Shown piece after piece: positions 52,083-61,120 of a stretch of 64,000 bases of DNA. Source of the stretch: Epidermidibacterium keratini. Lineage in GTDB: Bacteria; Actinomycetota; Actinomycetes; Mycobacteriales; Antricoccaceae. The stretch's first letter is position 1. The number at the start of each line of letters is the position of its first letter. Where the stretch lies: NCBI RefSeq assembly GCF_009834025.1, contig NZ_CP047156.1, positions 2,666,001-2,730,000 on the forward strand. The letters run 5' to 3'. Under the pieces are notes generated by a model that was given only the letters and a program-made list of their open reading frames with translations, ran no database searches and was not told the DNA's origin. The position numbers and the translations under genes are program-made.

Positions 52083-53810
52083 CTACTCGCCGTCCTGCTT
52101 GTCGAGCTCGGCGCTCAGGTCTGCCGCGAGATCAGCACCGTCGGAGGATCCCACGAAGGGCAGTGGGCCGGCGAGTACGTCGTCGGCGTCGACGATGGTG
52201 TAGGCATATCCCTGCTCTGCAAGGAATCTTTGACGATGTGCGGCGTAGTCGGCATCGACGGTGTCGCGGGCGACGACGGAGTAGAAGTGCGCCTGCTTGC
52301 CGTCGGCCTTGGGCCGCATCACGCGTCCGAGGCGCTGCGCCTCCTCCTGGCGCGAGCCAAACGTGCCGCTGATCTGGATCGCCACTGACGCTTCAGGCAG
52401 GTCGATCGAGAAGTTGGCGACCTTGCTGACGACCAGCACGCGGACCTCGCCCTGGCGGAACTGCTCGAAGAGCTTCTCGCGCTCCTTGTTGGGCGTCTTG
52501 CCCTGGATCACCGGTACGCCGCCGAGGTACTCGGCGACCTCGTCGAGCTGGTCGAGGTAGCCGCCGATCACCAGGATCTGCTCGTCGGGGTGGCGCTCGA
52601 TGAGCTTCTTCACGACCGGCAGCTTGGTGCGTGCGGTCGAGCAGATGCGGTAGCGGTCCTCGGGCTCTGCGGTCGCGTAGCTCATCCGCTCGGCGTCGGT
52701 GAGGGTCACCCGCACCTCGCCGCAGACGGCCGGCGCGATCCAGCCCTGAGCCTCGATGTCCTTCCACGGCGCGTCGTAGCGCTTCGGGCCGATCAGGCTG
52801 AAGACGTCGCCTTCGCGCCCGTCCTCACGCACGAGCGTCGCGGTCAGCCCGAGTCGCCGACGTGACTGAAGGTCGGCGGTGAGCCGAAAGATCGGAGCGG
52901 GCAGCAGGTGCACCTCGTCGTACACGACCAGGCCCCAGTCGCGGGAGTCAAAGAGGTCCAGGTGCGTGTACTGGCCCTTCCGGCGGGTCGTCATGATCTG
53001 GTAGGTCGCGATGGTGACCGGCCGGACCTCGCGCTTTTCGCCGCTGTATTCGCCAATCTCGTCTTCAGTCAGCGACGTGCGCTCGATCAGCTCGCGCTTC
53101 CACTGCCGGCCTGCGACCGTGTTGGTGACCAGGATCAGCGTGGTTGCCTTGGCCTCGGCCATCGCGGCGGCGCCGACCATCGTCTTGCCGGCACCGCAGG
53201 GGAGTACGACGACCCCCGAGCCGCCGGCCCAGAACCCTTCGACGGCCTGCTGCTGGTAGTCACGCAGCTCCCAGTCGTCCTGCACCAGCTCGATGGGGTG
53301 CGCCTCGCCGTCGACATAGCCGGCGTGGTCTTCGGCCGGCCAGCCGACCTTGAGCAGCGCCTGCTTGAGCCGGCCGCGCTCAGAGGGGTGCACCGCGACC
53401 GAGTCCTCGTCGATCCGAGAGCCGAGCATCGGCGCGATCTTCTTATGCCGCAGCACTTCTTCGAGCACGGCGCGGTCCGTCGTCTGCAGCACGAGACCGT
53501 GCGTGGGGTGCTTGAGCAGCTGCAGCCGGCCGTAGCGGTCCATCGTCTCGGCGATGTCGACCAGCAGCGAGTGCGGCACGGGGTAGCGCGAGTAGCGCAC
53601 CAGCGCGTCGATGACCTTCTCAGCGTCGTGCCCGGCGGCGCGCGCGTTCCACAGCCCGAGCGGACTGATCCGGTAGGTGTGCACGTGCTCGGGCGAACGC
53701 TCAAGCTCGGCGAACGCGGCGATCTCCAGACGGCAGGCGTGCGCCTGCTCGTGGTCGACCTCGAGCAGCAAAGTCTTGTCGGACTGGACGATCAACGGCC
53801 CGTCAGCCAC
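52083..53810 (-). CDS. XPB-type DNA repair helicase
   Basis: The 575-residue superfamily 2 helicase has Walker A LPCGAGKTMVG, DEVH box VVYDEVHLLP, motif III GLTATLVREDG and motif VI QRLGRVMRPK, preceded by an N-terminal damage-recognition-like domain. The bacterial XPB unwinds 3'-5' and belongs to the Rv0861c group. The next gene upstream encodes the large helicase-associated protein, as in mycobacteria. GTG 53810 is the start. Confidence 0.93.
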   Translation of the reverse strand: MADGPLIVQSDKTLLLEVDHEQAHACRLEIAAFAELERSPEHVHTYRISPLGLWNARAAGHDAEKVIDALVRYSRYPVPHSLLVDIAETMDRYGRLQLLKHPTHGLVLQTTDRAVLEEVLRHKKIAPMLGSRIDEDSVAVHPSERGRLKQALLKVGWPAEDHAGYVDGEAHPIELVQDDWELRDYQQQAVEGFWAGGSGVVVLPCGAGKTMVGAAAMAEAKATTLILVTNTVAGRQWKRELIERTSLTEDEIGEYSGEKREVRPVTIATYQIMTTRRKGQYTHLDLFDSRDWGLVVYDEVHLLPAPIFRLTADLQSRRRLGLTATLVREDGREGDVFSLIGPKRYDAPWKDIEAQGWIAPAVCGEVRVTLTDAERMSYATAEPEDRYRICSTARTKLPVVKKLIERHPDEQILVIGGYLDQLDEVAEYLGGVPVIQGKTPNKEREKLFEQFRQGEVRVLVVSKVANFSIDLPEASVAIQISGTFGSRQEEAQRLGRVMRPKADGKQAHFYSVVARDTVDADYAAHRQRFLAEQGYAYTIVDADDVLAGPLPFVGSSDGADLAADLSAELDKQDGE

Positions 53811-53879
53811 CGGCGCTCCTCACGTCATTGGGACGGCGTACAACCCTTCAAGGGTACGTCCGCGCGCCGACAACCGGCG

Positions 53880-56222
53880 CTAGTCGTCGGCGGCGTAAGC
53901 CAGCGAGACGGCCATGATGCGGTGGACGGCGAAGCGCTGGGCCGACTTGCTGCCCTGGTCGTAGGCATAGAGGTAGCCACCGGCCAGCCGGGAGGGGACG
54001 ACGAGGCGGGTCGACATGCGAGCGTTCTCATCGATGTAGTCCATCGACAGCTGGCTGTGCCCGGCGACCGCGTCGTTGAGTACGGCGAGCGTGCTGGCGG
54101 TGCTGACGCCGGGAATCGATCCGGTCGCGGTGAGACTGGATCGCGCCTTGTCGCTCGTGCGCAGCCGGTGCACGATCTCGGTCACGTCGTGATCGTCGAG
54201 TCCGCTGCGACGGGCGAGCTGGGTGGCCTTGGGACGCGCTCGCGGCTCGTCCTCGGGGGCGATCGCGATCACGCCCGAGGAGTTCTCGAAGCTCGGCGCG
54301 AAGCCGGCCTCACGCACCGCGACCAGCAGGTCCTCCGGCGCCGACGTGCACACGACGACGGTCGGTGCGATCCGGCGCAGCTCCAGCCCGGCGAGCGAGG
54401 CGTGCGAGAGCAGCGTGTCGAGCTGGGACTCATCATCACAGCGCAGGTACGCCGATGCGCCACCGATCCGCAGCGCGCCGTGGCGCCGGCCCACGTCGTC
54501 GATGAGGTAGCTCAGGCTCTGCGGCGGTGGCGTGGCGCTGCGCTCACGCAGGATCGCGTGGATCTCGCCGACGCTGAGCCCGTGGTCGAGCCCGCGGCGC
54601 ACCGAGGCGTCGCTGATCCGGAATACCGTCGCCCCGCCGGCGCTCTCGACATCGGCGATCAGGTGCATGTCGTGGGCCAGGTCAGCCGACAGCCGGCCCG
54701 GCGCGATGGCGGTGTGGTCGGCCTGCAGCAGCACGTGCTCGACCGGCTCGGGAAGCGCGGCGAGGGCGATCGCGGCCAGCCGGTCTGGTTCGTGCAGCAG
54801 TGCGCGGCCCATCGAGCTCAACGCGCCCCGCCCAGTGATGCCGAGGCCCTCCGCTTCGCGCAGCGTGTGCTCGATGAGTGACTCGGCGCCGTGGCTCATC
54901 CGGCGCGGCCACCGCCAGCCGGCGTACGCCGTCACCGATGGCACGGTCGCGACCGCGCCCGGTCCGAGGGCGTCGGCCGCGGTGAGGATCCGGGCCCGCA
55001 TCGTGGGGGCGCTCGCGCGGTTGGTGCCGGCCGACAGCACGTGCGGCGTCTCACCGACGCCCGGGTCGGCCAGCCACGGCTGCGCCTGCATGCCCAGCCA
55101 CGCGGTCGCCAACGCGCTCCACTGCGACTCCAGCGGCTCGTCACGCCACGCGTCGTACTTGTCGGTTGGCAGCCACGTCGAGTCGACCTGCGACGAGGCG
55201 CTGATCAGCCCCGCCACCTGGGCGATGTGCAGCAGCAGGTGAGTGGTCGACAGGTCGTCGCCAAACGACTTCGCCAGCTTCCTGGCCTCGCGGGTGCCCA
55301 GGCCCCCGGTGCGCAGCACCCGCGGTCGCTGCTGACCGATCAGCTCGATGAGGTCGGTGAGCTGGCGTACGGCGTCCTGCAGATGCGTCGCGCCCGCGCC
55401 GTCGGCGTCGCTCTGGCTGAGCCGCTTCCCGTCGTACGCCGGCGGGTCGATGAGCGCCGGGCCGAGCTGGCGGTTGCCGCGCAGCACGAGACCGACTTCA
55501 CGAGGCAGCTCGACATAGTTGCTGCCGACGTACGTGAGCAGGCCGTGGCTGAGCAGCCAACGCACGGGTGGGCTGTCGTCGGTGGCCTCGACGAGGTTGT
55601 CGGCGCCGGACAGCTCGCCAGCAGGGACTTGTCCGCTGAGCCGGTCGAGTACGTCGCGCGAACCTTGCGGAGCGCGCTCGAGTACCTCCTGCACGAACTG
55701 CGCGGTGCGCAGCTTCTCGGCCACGAGAGCGGTGGCGGTGGGCTGGGCGGCGTACGGCAGCTGCAGGTGCCGCATGACGGTGCGGATGTCGTCGTTGGGG
55801 TAGCCGATGAACAGCTCGGCTGCGGGCCGGCCGAGCCCGGCGACGAAGCGGTTGCTGACCTCGCGCACCGTGCCGACCACGTTGAGCGAGTCGTCCTCAC
55901 CCCACACCAGCGCGAGGGAGCGCAGCCGGTCGATGGCCGAGCTCACCGCCTCGCGGTCGACGTCCGGCAGCATCGCGTGGACATCATCGACGTGAGCCGG
56001 TGCCGGACACAGCAGCAGTCCTTCAAGCACCTGGGTGTGCCAGGCGTCGAGGTCGTCGCAGGCCTGGGTGACCGAGACGCGTACGCCGAGACGTTGGGCC
56101 AGCGTGGAGAAGTCCGACGGTGGGGGAAAGGACACGTCCGGGCGCGCCGAGATCAGCGCCCGGAGCCAGTCATCGTCGCGTGAGCGCAGCCATTCGGCCA
56201 GCGTGCGGGGGCGCGGGGTCAT
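53880..56222 (-). CDS. Helicase-associated protein (Rv0862c-like, XPB_C-type domain)
   Basis: The product is about 780 residues and lacks Walker motifs. The N-terminal part has winged-helix-like repeats (LAEWLRSRDDDWLRALISARPD). The C-terminal third resembles the helicase C-terminal/XPB3-like domain, with VLLQADHTAIAPGRLS and the final SQLSMDYIDENARMSTRLVVPSRLAGGYLYAYDQ as in WYL-like ends. It lies 69 bases upstream of XPB and probably acts with it. Function is unproven. ATG 56222 was used, and GTG 56231 is possible. Confidence 0.8.
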   Translation of the reverse strand: MTPRPRTLAEWLRSRDDDWLRALISARPDVSFPPPSDFSTLAQRLGVRVSVTQACDDLDAWHTQVLEGLLLCPAPAHVDDVHAMLPDVDREAVSSAIDRLRSLALVWGEDDSLNVVGTVREVSNRFVAGLGRPAAELFIGYPNDDIRTVMRHLQLPYAAQPTATALVAEKLRTAQFVQEVLERAPQGSRDVLDRLSGQVPAGELSGADNLVEATDDSPPVRWLLSHGLLTYVGSNYVELPREVGLVLRGNRQLGPALIDPPAYDGKRLSQSDADGAGATHLQDAVRQLTDLIELIGQQRPRVLRTGGLGTREARKLAKSFGDDLSTTHLLLHIAQVAGLISASSQVDSTWLPTDKYDAWRDEPLESQWSALATAWLGMQAQPWLADPGVGETPHVLSAGTNRASAPTMRARILTAADALGPGAVATVPSVTAYAGWRWPRRMSHGAESLIEHTLREAEGLGITGRGALSSMGRALLHEPDRLAAIALAALPEPVEHVLLQADHTAIAPGRLSADLAHDMHLIADVESAGGATVFRISDASVRRGLDHGLSVGEIHAILRERSATPPPQSLSYLIDDVGRRHGALRIGGASAYLRCDDESQLDTLLSHASLAGLELRRIAPTVVVCTSAPEDLLVAVREAGFAPSFENSSGVIAIAPEDEPRARPKATQLARRSGLDDHDVTEIVHRLRTSDKARSSLTATGSIPGVSTASTLAVLNDAVAGHSQLSMDYIDENARMSTRLVVPSRLAGGYLYAYDQGSKSAQRFAVHRIMAVSLAYAADD

Positions 56223-56340
56223 CCCTTCCACGGTAATACGCAGCGGCGACCGTCGTCCCGCGACCGCCGCGCCACGAGCGAGGCGGCCGCGCCGGTAGGC
56301 TGGGAGTGACCTAACTACTGCAGCGAACGAGGAGTCAGGC

Positions 56341-56595
56341 GTGGCAGAGCACAAGACCGTCGCCGAAGGCAGCACCCCGGTGGGCGCCAAAAAGCCCACC
56401 GTCGTGGAGGAGTCCGGCGAGCTGGTCCGGCATGAGCCGACCTGGCCGGGCGGGCCGGGCCACCACGCGGTGACCGAGTTGCTCTCGCAGACCGCCGGCG
56501 CGCTGTCGCCGTTCGGTGACGACATCCACTTCCCGCTGCCGGCCGGCGTCATCAACTACGAGCACCCGACGGCGCTGCCCAACCGCACACCGTGA
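56341..56595 (+). CDS. Small conserved actinobacterial protein
   Basis: The 84-residue Pro/Gly-rich protein MAEHKTVAEGSTPVGAKKPTVVEESGELVRHEPTW has GDDIHFPLPAGVINYEHP near its end. It is divergent from the XPB-associated gene, a position occupied by a hypothetical protein in mycobacteria (Rv0863). GTG 56341 has GAGGAG upstream. Its end overlaps the HAD gene start (GTGA). No known function. Confidence 0.7.
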   Translation: MAEHKTVAEGSTPVGAKKPTVVEESGELVRHEPTWPGGPGHHAVTELLSQTAGALSPFGDDIHFPLPAGVINYEHPTALPNRTP

Positions 56596-57206
56596 GCTCG
56601 GCGGGGCCGGTAGTCGGCTTCGACCTGGACATGACGCTGATCGACACGCGCCCCGGCATGCGGGCGGTCGTGGGCCAGCTCAATGCTGAGCGCGGCTACG
56701 GCATCGACGCCGCTGCGGTGGCCGAGGTCCTTGGTCCGCCGCTGGACCAGTTGCTTGCTCCGTGGGTGCCGCAGGCCGAGATGCCTGAGGTGACCGACCG
56801 GTTTCGCGAGATCTACGCCGAGGTCGCCATCGAGCCGGTTGAGGCGCTGCCGGGCGCGGCTGAGGCGCTGGAGTCGGTGCACGATCACGGCGGCCGCATC
56901 CTGGTGCTGACTGGCAAGTTCGAGCCCAACGCGAAGCGGCACCTGAAGCATCTGGACCTGCCCTACGACGTACTCGTCGGCTCCCGCTGGGCAACGGCCA
57001 AGGCCGACGTGCTGTCGGAGTACGCCGCGACGGCGTACGTCGGTGACCATCCGGCCGACATGCGTGCGGCCCGAGACGCCGGTGCCTGGGCCGTAGGAGT
57101 GAGCACCGGCGGGTACGACGCCGCCGCGCTCACCGAGGCCGGCGCCGACGACGTACTGCGCTCTCTGAAAGAGTTCGCCGCGTCGCTGGCAAGGCGGGTA
57201 TCGTAG
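56592..57206 (+). CDS. HAD-family hydrolase
   Basis: The 204-residue phosphatase has nucleophile motif [14 protein letters not shown], motif [11 protein letters not shown] and motif [18 protein letters not shown], resembling phosphoglycolate phosphatases. Substrate unknown. GTG 56592 overlaps the upstream stop by four bases, so both proteins are likely made together. Confidence 0.9.
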   Translation: MSSAGPVVGFDLDMTLIDTRPGMRAVVGQLNAERGYGIDAAAVAEVLGPPLDQLLAPWVPQAEMPEVTDRFREIYAEVAIEPVEALPGAAEALESVHDHGGRILVLTGKFEPNAKRHLKHLDLPYDVLVGSRWATAKADVLSEYAATAYVGDHPADMRAARDAGAWAVGVSTGGYDAAALTEAGADDVLRSLKEFAASLARRVS

Positions 57207-57258
57207 GAAGCCAAGCCGCCGGATCGGCGGCTTGTGGTGTGTCAGGAGGAGAACGACA

Positions 57259-57642
57259 GTGCCCAGCGGACGCGTGAAGTGGTACGACGCCGAAAAGGGA
57301 TTCGGCTTCGTCTCGCAGCAAGGTGGCGAGGATGTCTTCGTCCCGAAGTCCGCGCTGCCTAGCGGAGTGAGTGAGCTCAAGAAGGGCCAGCGCGTCGAGT
57401 TCGGGATCGCCGACGGCCGCCGCGGCCCCCAGGCGCTGTCGCTGCAGCTCGTTGACCCCGTCCCGTCGGTGTCGGCGGCCAGCCGCAAGTCACCCGACGA
57501 GCTGACGCTGCTCATCGAGGACGTCATCAAGCTGCTCGATAACGTCTCCAACGACCTGCGTCGCGGCAAGCACCCGGATCGCGCGAAGGCCAAGAAGGTG
57601 GGCGCCGTACTGCGTGCCGTCGCCGACGACCTCGAGGCCTAG
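57259..57642 (+). CDS. cspB: Cold-shock protein with C-terminal extension (CspB, Rv0871-like)
   Basis: The 127-residue protein has an N-terminal cold-shock domain ([31 protein letters not shown]), with the RNP1 motif and a variant RNP2 (VFVPK rather than VFVHH). A C-terminal helical segment of about 60 residues ([30 protein letters not shown]) follows. The longer form matches the mycobacterial CspB gene in the same neighbourhood. GTG 57259 has AGGAGGAG upstream. Confidence 0.9.
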   Translation: MPSGRVKWYDAEKGFGFVSQQGGEDVFVPKSALPSGVSELKKGQRVEFGIADGRRGPQALSLQLVDPVPSVSAASRKSPDELTLLIEDVIKLLDNVSNDLRRGKHPDRAKAKKVGAVLRAVADDLEA

Positions 57643-57667
57643 CCTCACTCGCCGCCGACTCGGCCCG

Positions 57668-58132
57668 TTAGCCGACCCGGCTGACCATCAGCGTCCACAT
57701 CCCGGCTGCGCCCTTGGCGTTGCAGCCGGCCTCTTCGGGGATCGCCACGACGATGAAGTAGCGATCGAGCGCCGAATCCGAGGTGTTGAACGACGCCTTC
57801 TGGCTGCCTGCCGGGACCTCGCCGATCGGCGTACCGGGCACCGCCGTCCCGTTGTTGTCAGCGACCGACCAGATCTGGATCGACCACTGTTTTTCGGCGA
57901 CGGCGTCAGGCACGGTCACGGTGACGTTTTCGTTGGGGCTGACCTGCATCGCTTCCGAGCTTTCGCCGAGCTTGGCCTCTCCGGAGACGCAGTAGACGGT
58001 CGGGGTGATCTCGCTGGTTTGATTCCCGATCTCGATGCTGACTTTCGGGATCGCGGTCTCTGCGTTGCTGCAGGCGCTGAGCAGCAGCGTGAGCAGGGCG
58101 AGCAGGGTGCCGGTGATGCGGCGTGATTTCAC
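57668..58132 (-). CDS. DUF2771 lipoprotein
   Basis: The 154-residue secreted protein has a signal peptide with lipobox LLLSAC (Cys near 20) and the mature core IPKVSIEIGNQTSEITPTVYCVSGE, as in DUF2771 (Rv0875c). GTG 58132 overlaps the MFS stop (GTGA), fixing the start. The upstream in-frame Pro-rich sequence is not a signal peptide. Function unknown, probably linked to the MFS protein. Confidence 0.82.
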   Translation of the reverse strand: MKSRRITGTLLALLTLLLSACSNAETAIPKVSIEIGNQTSEITPTVYCVSGEAKLGESSEAMQVSPNENVTVTVPDAVAEKQWSIQIWSVADNNGTAVPGTPIGEVPAGSQKASFNTSDSALDRYFIVVAIPEEAGCNAKGAAGMWTLMVSRVG

Positions 58133-59877
58133 GGGCGGTGCGACTTTCGTGGAGGGGGTGGGGGTTCGCGGAACTCCGCGAAGTCGGGGAGGCGCCGCGT
58201 CGGGCGAGGGGCCGCCTGATCGAGCCACTGGTCGCCGGCGTTGCCCGGCGGCGCCCGGTGCGGTGCTCGCTGATCTGCTGCGGTGTGCGGCGTCGCGCCG
58301 CGCTTGCGGCGGGCTAACGCGCGCAGCCGCGCGAGGCGGCGCTCGTGCGGGGCGCGCGGCACCATGGCCGGCGCTTGCGGTCCGGCGCGCAGGTCCTTAT
58401 GGCGTTGCAGCAGGATCAGGGCAAACGCGACGCCCAGGATCACCGCGGCGATCAGCCAGCCCAGCCACAGCGTGCCGGCGTTGGTCGGCAGCAGGATGCC
58501 GACGGTGCCGCCGGCCACCCACGACAACTGCAGCCAGGTCTCCGAGCGGCTGAAGGCCGAGGAGCGGAACGAGCCTGGCACCTCGCGCTGGATGATCGCA
58601 TCGAGTGCCATCTTGCCGAGCGCGGAGGCGACGGCCGTGATGAGCGCGACGATGATCGAGATGGTCACGCCCGGGGTGATTGCCGCCAGGATGCAGCAGG
58701 CGACCGCGACCCCGGTCGCGACCAGCACGAGGTTGTCCGGTGAGGCCGACCTGGTCAGCTGGCTGCCGATCGACGTACCCACCACCGATCCGACACCGGC
58801 TGCAGCGCCGAGCGCGCCGAGTACGGCGAGCGCACCGAACCCAGTCATCGTCGACTGCACATAGAAGACCATGAAGAACGACAGGAAGCCGCCGAGGAAA
58901 CGCTGCGCACTCGCTGAGCGGATCGCCGAGAGCACGTGTGTGCCAAGGAGGATCCGCACCCCGCTGGAGTGCTCCTTGGTCATCGCGACCTTGCCCTCGC
59001 CCTCGTCGGTGTCGACGTGCTGGGGCAGTTGCATCGAGACCCATGCGCCGGCCAGGAACACCAGCGCTCCGACGATCAGCTCGATGGTGAAGCCGAGGGT
59101 GGGGGAGGCGACCGTCGTACCGCTCGTCGTGGTCTGAACCGGCTCAAGGGAGTTGAAGACCTTGATGATGCCGGCGCCGATGCCGCCGAGCACGCCGGCG
59201 CCGACCATGCCGAAGACGGTCAGCCGCGAGTTGGCTTTGACCAGCGGCATCTCTTCGGGCAGCACGCGAGGCACCACCGCCGCTTTGAGCACGTGATAGG
59301 CGCGGGAGAAGACCAGAGCGAGCAACGCGCAGATGTAGAGGACCACCGTCGAGTCGGTGTGCACCGCGAGCAGGTAGCAGAGCACGGCGCGGATCACGAA
59401 CGTCGAGGCGAGAGCGATCCGCCGTCCGCGGTCGATGCGATCAAGCAGCGGGCCGATGACCGGCGCGATCACCGCAAACGGTGCGACGGTGACGAGCAGG
59501 TAGAGCGCCACGTTGCTGCGCTGCTGCTCGCCCGGAGCGGCAAAGAACAGCGTCGCGGCGAGGTAGACGGTGATGAGCGCGTCGGCACCCATGGAGACGC
59601 AGTTGGACCAGATGAGGGTGCGCAGCCCGCTCTTTTCGGCACCTTCGGCGCGGCTGATGCCATCGATGCGGTGGGCGGTCTTGCGGGTGAAGTCCTTGGT
59701 GCGGCGGGCCGCAGTGCGCATAGCACCCGATTTGTCAGTGCGCGGGGTCGCTGCATCCATCCGGCGGGTCTCATCGCGGCGGCGATCCGGCCCGCCGGCT
59801 GGCGCACGATAGCCGGACTCCGGCCGCTCGTCCCCATCGCGGGGACCGCCAGCAGGCGGGAATCCGGGCAAACTCAT
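58129..59877 (-). CDS. MFS transporter (Rv0876c-like)
   Basis: The 582-residue protein has about 12 hydrophobic segments between residues 85 and 490. It is flanked by a basic, hydrophilic N-terminus of about 80 residues and a long Arg/Pro-rich C-terminal tail. The core includes IGPLLDRIDRGRRIALAS (motif A-like). Substrate unknown. It is followed by the DUF2771 gene with GTGA overlap and is divergent from DUF3027, as in mycobacteria. Confidence 0.85.
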   Translation of the reverse strand: MSLPGFPPAGGPRDGDERPESGYRAPAGGPDRRRDETRRMDAATPRTDKSGAMRTAARRTKDFTRKTAHRIDGISRAEGAEKSGLRTLIWSNCVSMGADALITVYLAATLFFAAPGEQQRSNVALYLLVTVAPFAVIAPVIGPLLDRIDRGRRIALASTFVIRAVLCYLLAVHTDSTVVLYICALLALVFSRAYHVLKAAVVPRVLPEEMPLVKANSRLTVFGMVGAGVLGGIGAGIIKVFNSLEPVQTTTSGTTVASPTLGFTIELIVGALVFLAGAWVSMQLPQHVDTDEGEGKVAMTKEHSSGVRILLGTHVLSAIRSASAQRFLGGFLSFFMVFYVQSTMTGFGALAVLGALGAAAGVGSVVGTSIGSQLTRSASPDNLVLVATGVAVACCILAAITPGVTISIIVALITAVASALGKMALDAIIQREVPGSFRSSAFSRSETWLQLSWVAGGTVGILLPTNAGTLWLGWLIAAVILGVAFALILLQRHKDLRAGPQAPAMVPRAPHERRLARLRALARRKRGATPHTAADQRAPHRAPPGNAGDQWLDQAAPRPTRRLPDFAEFREPPPPPRKSHRP

Positions 59878-59957
59878 GTGTCTATCCTGCCTCAGCGATG
59901 CGACATCGCCACCTACCCGGTGTGGCGGCGTACGCCACGATCGGGGAAAATATCCGC

Positions 59958-60842
59958 ATGCACGACACCCTGGATGTTCCCGAGAGCGCCCCAGCTCCCG
60001 ATATCGACGCGCGCCTTGCCGCCGCGGTCGGCATCGCGCGCGATGCGCTGGTTGAGGATGTGGGCTCCGGATCGATCGGCGAGCACGTCGATGTGGTCGC
60101 CGAGCCGACCGGTTTCGGGTACGCCGCGACGCACCGCTTCGCCGCCAAGGTCGACGGATACGTCGGCTGGTTCTGGGCGGTCAGCGTCTCGCGCGCTCCC
60201 GAGCGCGACGAGGTCACCATCGATGAGACCGTGCTGCTGCCCGGCGACGGCGCGCTTGAGGTCCCCGAGTGGGTGCCGTGGGCGCAGCGCCTGCAGCCCG
60301 GTGATCTGCATCCCGGCGATCTGGTGCCGTCTGACCCCGAGGACGAGCGCCTCGTGCCCGGCTACATCGACTCCGATGACCCGGCCGTGGAAGACCTCGC
60401 CTGGGAGCTGGGCCTGGGCCGCGAGCGCGTGCTGTCGCGCTACGGGCGCCTGGATGCGGCCGCTCGCTGGCGCGGCGGGGCGCACGGCGGCACGAGCGCG
60501 ATGGCCAAGCACGCGCCGGCGGCGTGTGGCACCTGCGGCTTTTACCTGCCGCTGGCCGGGTCGATGCGTGCCATGTTCGGTGCGTGCGCCAACGAGATCA
60601 GCCCGGCTGACGGCGCGGTCGTCGCCGCCGACTTCGGTTGCGGCGCGCACTCGCAGGCGACCGCGACCGAGGAGTTCGCGCCGGAGCCGGACCGCGAGCT
60701 GATCTACGACACCGCCGAGTTCGAGCGCGGTGCGCCGCTGCGCCCGCTCACCGCACCGGAGGTGCTGGTCGCCGTACGCGCGATCTTTGCGCAGCGCACG
60801 CCGCCGAAGAAGTCCAGGCTCAGCCGCTCCAAGCGCCACTAG
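59958..60842 (+). CDS. DUF3027 protein
   Basis: The product is about 294 residues. It has the family blocks GYVGWFWAVSVSRAPERDEVTIDE, WVPWAQRLQPGDLHPGDLVP (repeated PGDL) and a two-cysteine segment ACGTCGFYLPLAGSMRAMFGACANEISP that may bind metal. Rv0877 is the mycobacterial equivalent. No function is known. ATG 59958 was chosen because family similarity begins after it. Confidence 0.85.
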   Translation: MHDTLDVPESAPAPDIDARLAAAVGIARDALVEDVGSGSIGEHVDVVAEPTGFGYAATHRFAAKVDGYVGWFWAVSVSRAPERDEVTIDETVLLPGDGALEVPEWVPWAQRLQPGDLHPGDLVPSDPEDERLVPGYIDSDDPAVEDLAWELGLGRERVLSRYGRLDAAARWRGGAHGGTSAMAKHAPAACGTCGFYLPLAGSMRAMFGACANEISPADGAVVAADFGCGAHSQATATEEFAPEPDRELIYDTAEFERGAPLRPLTAPEVLVAVRAIFAQRTPPKKSRLSRSKRH

Positions 60843-60854
60843 CGCTCCGCGCGG

Positions 60855-61079
60855 TTACGGCGCCTTCTGCAGCCGCATGACCCCGAGGCCGAGGATGCCG
60901 AGTACGACGCCGGCGACGCAGGCCCACAGCCACAGCCCATCGCGGTAGTCGCGGGCATCGGGGATCAGCGCGATCACGAGCGCGGCCAGCGCAAACAGGA
61001 CGCTGCCGCCGATCACGATCGGGCGCATCGAGAGCTGCGCCGGCTCGGGTGCCGGTGCCAGGTGGTCGTCGCGCGCCAT
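60855..61079 (-). CDS. DUF2530 small membrane protein
   Basis: The 74-residue protein has two transmembrane helices (about 21-38 and 48-68) and MRPIVIGGSVLFALAALVIAL, as in DUF2530 (Rv0879c). It is convergent to DUF3027 with a 12-base gap. Function unknown. Confidence 0.82.
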   Translation of the reverse strand: MARDDHLAPAPEPAQLSMRPIVIGGSVLFALAALVIALIPDARDYRDGLWLWACVAGVVLGILGLGVMRLQKAP

Positions 61080-61120
61080 GCGCCCAGGCTAGCCGAAGCG
61101 CTGTGCGATAACTTCTAGCC